Shown in pieces: positions 61,447-64,000 of a stretch of 64,000 nt of DNA. Both the position numbers and the translations under genes were made by a program. The stretch's first letter is position 1, and the number at the start of each line of letters is the position of its first letter. The notes beneath the pieces are model-generated. The model worked only from the letters and a program-made list of their open reading frames with translations. It made no database searches and was not told the origin of the DNA. This DNA comes from Lineus longissimus (Eukaryota; Nemertea; Pilidiophora; Heteronemertea; Lineidae): contig NC_088321.1 in assembly GCF_910592395.1 (NCBI RefSeq), positions 5,704,001-5,768,000 on the forward strand, given 5' to 3'.

Positions 61447-62325
61447 AGATTTTGTGCCATCAATTTTCACATTTTCCAGCAAGTGCAGTGACTTGTTTAC
61501 AATAGGGTGCATTTTTTATTCAAATTTTCATTTTCACTTTGCCAATTTTTTATGTGATCAAATTCAGCATGACACATTTTCATTCAACGATTAAAAAGTT
61601 TGAAACGAACTTCAATCAGTTTGGTAAAATACATGAACCACTTCTTCATTTTGGCACTGGCACCCTTCAACTTCAAGCACCGTTTCCAAAAATTCCTTTA
61701 TTCTCTTCTCAAGCAAGTGGCACCTTGAAACTTTGTGCCTGCATCTCATTCAATTAATTGTTGCGATTAAAAATTCTTCTGGAAGTATTCCCCCAGTTCG
61801 GAGAAATTCAGAAAAACTTTAACCGCAACAAATTCCTGGCACAAGCTGGAATTAAAGTGCATTTTGTCCAAACAAGAGTAAGGACTGCCCGCTATGAGAA
61901 GTTGTTTCCAACTCTCAAAGTCGGGCGTGCATGCACAGCTCTGTCAGTGCCCACCTATCTGCCTCTGATGCCATTTTGAGTTGCTGATTCTGAATGTAGC
62001 CCCTGAATGTTTTGTTAGAGACCAAGGTTAGAGACACCTAAGCCTAAGTAGTACTATTGCACTTCAAATCAAAGTGTAAAGCTAATACTTTCACACCAAA
62101 TTGTTTGCGTCAGATCTTCAGACTTGAATCAGCACTAATTCGACAGTTTGTTTATATCTATGTATTTGTTTACAGCAACTCTGAAAGGCGATAGCACCTT
62201 GGCACATATATCTGGTCATAATGTCATTAGAATTTGCCACACACTACAAGAGAAAATTTTATTCTTCAATTGTTCAAACCAAAATAAGTGTTAGAATTTG
62301 CCACACACTACAAGAGAAAATTTTA
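61447..62325. other. Sequence inserted between repeat blocks
   Basis: No supported gene. A 31-bp direct repeat (AGAATTTGCCACACACTACA...) occurs at about 62230 and 62294; its second copy abuts the next repeat block. Confidence 0.45.
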
Positions 62326-62943
62326 TGAGAGAGGTATTGAGCTAGCGTCCTGGAAAAAGGAATCGAGGAAAATAAAAAATTGCAACTTTTTACATGTGCA
62401 TAGGATTTCCTTCTCGTCCAGTGGAGCGTCCCTATGAGAGAGGTATTGAGCTAGCGTCCTGGAAAAAGGAATCGAGGAAAATAAAAAATTGCAACTTTTT
62501 ACATGTGCATAGGATTTCCTTCTCGTCCAGTGGAGCGTCCCTATGAGAGAGGTATTGAGCTAGCGTCCTGGAAAAAGGAATCAAGGAAAATAAAAAATTG
62601 CAACTTTTTACATGAGCATAGGATTTCCTTCTCGTCCAGTGGAGCGTCCCTATGAGAGAGTTATTGAGCTAGCGTCCTGGAAAAAGGAATCTAGGAAATT
62701 AAAAAATTGCAACTTTTTACATGAGCATAGGATTTCCTTCTCGTCCAGTGGAGCGTCCCTATGAGAGAGGTATTGAGCTAGCGTCCTGGAAAAAGGAATC
62801 GAGGAAAATAAAAAATTGCAACTTTTTACATGAGCATAGGATTTTCTTCTTGTCCAGTGGAGCGTCCCTATGAGAGAGGTATTGAGCTAGCGTCCTGGAA
62901 AAAGGAATCTAGGAAATTAAAAAATTGCAACTTTTTACATGTG
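62326..62943. repeat. Exon-derived tandem repeat, block 3
   Basis: Six copies of about 109 bp (starting near 62326, 62434, 62543, 62652, 62761 and 62870), each with a splice acceptor TTTTTCCAG and about 55 bases of the kinase exon on the minus strand. Copies alternate between variants GAATCGAGGAAAATA and GAATCTAGGAAATTA. Confidence 0.85.
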
Positions 62944-62944
62944 C

Positions 62945-63205
62945 ATAGCGCTTTATAATGCAGAACAGCCTCAAAGCACTTTATATTATCTGGTTTCAGT
63001 CGCTCAAAGCGCTTCACATTACCCCTAGCTATTGGCCTGAACATTCGTAGTTCAAGCTCGACTCTCTGGAAGTATCACAGGTCCAAGCTGCAGCTTTACA
63101 GCACTCTAGACTAACATTCAGTTTGTCATCACTGTCAGCTAGGTACCCATCTACTCCTGGGTGAAGAGAAGCAAGTGAGGTAAAGTGCCTTGCTCAAGGA
63201 CACAA
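62945..63205. repeat. Dispersed retroelement 3' end
   Basis: AGCGCTTTATAATGCAG...CTCAAAGCGCTTCACATTA...CTCCTGGGTGAAGAGAAGC...TGCCTTGCTCAAGGACAC, wording found at the 3' ends of widespread LINE/SINE families in animals. Not assigned further; 63206-63423 shows nothing recognised. Confidence 0.45.
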
Positions 63206-63423
63206 AGGCGAAAGATAATCTTCAGAAAAGTTCAGGGTTTTCATGACAAGTCAATCTGTAAACAATTTTGGAACGAGATGCGAGTTGACTTTGTCGATGA
63301 TTAAAGGCCTACGCGGTTCGTAAAAGAATTTGAATTTGTAATTGAATTTGAAACCTTTAATTGCGTAAATACAAACTGAATATAAATTTCAACACTGCCG
63401 TTGTGTAGACTGATGTACAAATA

Positions 63424-63759
63424 CAGTGGAACCTCCCATAGTGGACACCTCTCTATTAAGGACAACCTCTCTATTAAGGACAACCTCTCTATTAAGGACA
63501 ACCTCTCTATTAAGGACACTAGTTCTGGTTCCAAATTGGTTGTTTCGATTAAATTTGACCTCTCTAATCGGGACACCTCTCTATTAAGGATAACATTTGT
63601 CAGTCCCAATGATGTCCTTTAAAATTGGGAGGTTTTACTGTGCTACTCTAAAGTGAAAAGTGAAAAGTGACTGGGCAGCCGACAGCTTGGTAATATTGCC
63701 ATTACCATAGGACAGCACTTGTCAGTCCCATGGGTGTCCTCAATAGAGTGGTTCTACTG
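63424..63759. mobile_element. Pogo-like MITE with 18-bp internal repeat
   Basis: 336 bp between TA dinucleotides, with ends CAGTGGAACCTCC and the near complement GAGTGGTTCTACTG. The interior has four copies of AACCTCTCTATTAAGGAC and a related unit. Confidence 0.65.
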
Positions 63760-63763
63760 TAAC

Positions 63764-64000
63764 TTACTCCCCATTTGCATACTCCATTTCAATCATCAGG
63801 ACGCCGTCTTCTATTAAGGACAACCTCTCTATTAAGGACACTAGTTTTGGTCCCAAATTGGTTGTTTCCATTCAATTTGACCTCTCTAATCAGGACACCT
63901 CTTTATTAAGGACAGCTCTTGTCAGTTCCATAGGTGTCCTGAATAGAGAGGTTCTACTGTAACTTACCCCCCATTTGCATACTCCATTTCAATCATCAGG
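63764..64000. repeat. Tandem duplication of the MITE's right half and flank
   Basis: Flank sequence CCCATTTGCATACTCCATTT occurs at about 63770 and again at 63969 up to the window edge, with another partial copy of the pogo-like MITE between, giving a period of about 199 bp. Confidence 0.65.

Overview
The window is eukaryotic DNA, most likely from an invertebrate animal. Host genes are split by GT-AG introns, and the rest is dense with metazoan-type transposons (BEL/Pao, CR1-like LINE, MULE, pogo-like and piggyBac-like MITEs, satellites). I cannot name the species; the dispersed repeats resemble types common in marine invertebrates.

Region 1 (1-17356) is a compact, AT-rich, virus-like block of the Polinton/Maverick (adintovirus-like) kind. 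It holds a protein-primed family B DNA polymerase with a built-in HNH/endonuclease VII-like insert, a retroviral-type integrase with a C-terminal chromodomain, an A32/FtsK-type packaging ATPase, a probable double-jelly-roll major capsid protein, a penton-like minor capsid candidate, an HNH protein, several small membrane proteins and a zinc-ribbon protein that may be a VLTF3-like late transcription factor. Nearly all these frames are intact, so the copy is young or still active. Neither end of the element is visible: it runs off the left edge, and on the right it is cut by a retrotransposon.

Two features of this block stand out. First, a family of roughly 30-bp double-hairpin elements (GGAC-nnn-GTCC followed by GAGC-nnn-GCTC, in both orientations) is scattered through the block. 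They lie in frame inside at least eight coding regions and at all three convergent gene junctions, with paired changes that keep the stems. Second, almost every gene starts at TAAATG, or at TAAATA plus a short A-rich spacer before ATG, which looks like the poxvirus late promoter. The two genes lacking it are the polymerase, which lies one in-frame TAG downstream of another frame, and a gene whose 5' end was replaced by the retrotransposon.

Region 2 (17357-26428) is a BEL/Pao LTR retrotransposon on the minus strand with 860-bp near-identical LTRs, a gag/pol frameshift in a C run and a premature TAG near the pol end. Its two flanks are unrelated (viral gene on the left, satellite on the right) and I see no target-site duplication.

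Region 3 (26432-41609) is a 15-kb array built from two units: A (about 545 bp, 18 copies) and B (444 bp with 13-bp terminal inverted repeats, 12 copies).

Region 4 (41610-49454) is host DNA packed with nested elements. An 88-bp minisatellite was invaded by a complete MULE with a 9-bp target duplication and, nearby, by a pogo-like MITE that itself contains a TTAA-flanked MITE and a 25-bp minisatellite.

Region 5 (49455-64000) carries exons of a minus-strand host gene ending in UBX-like and HECT-like domains, a LINE inserted in one intron, two exons of a NEK-like kinase (one frameshifted), a tandem array made from a piece of a kinase exon, and several dispersed repeats.
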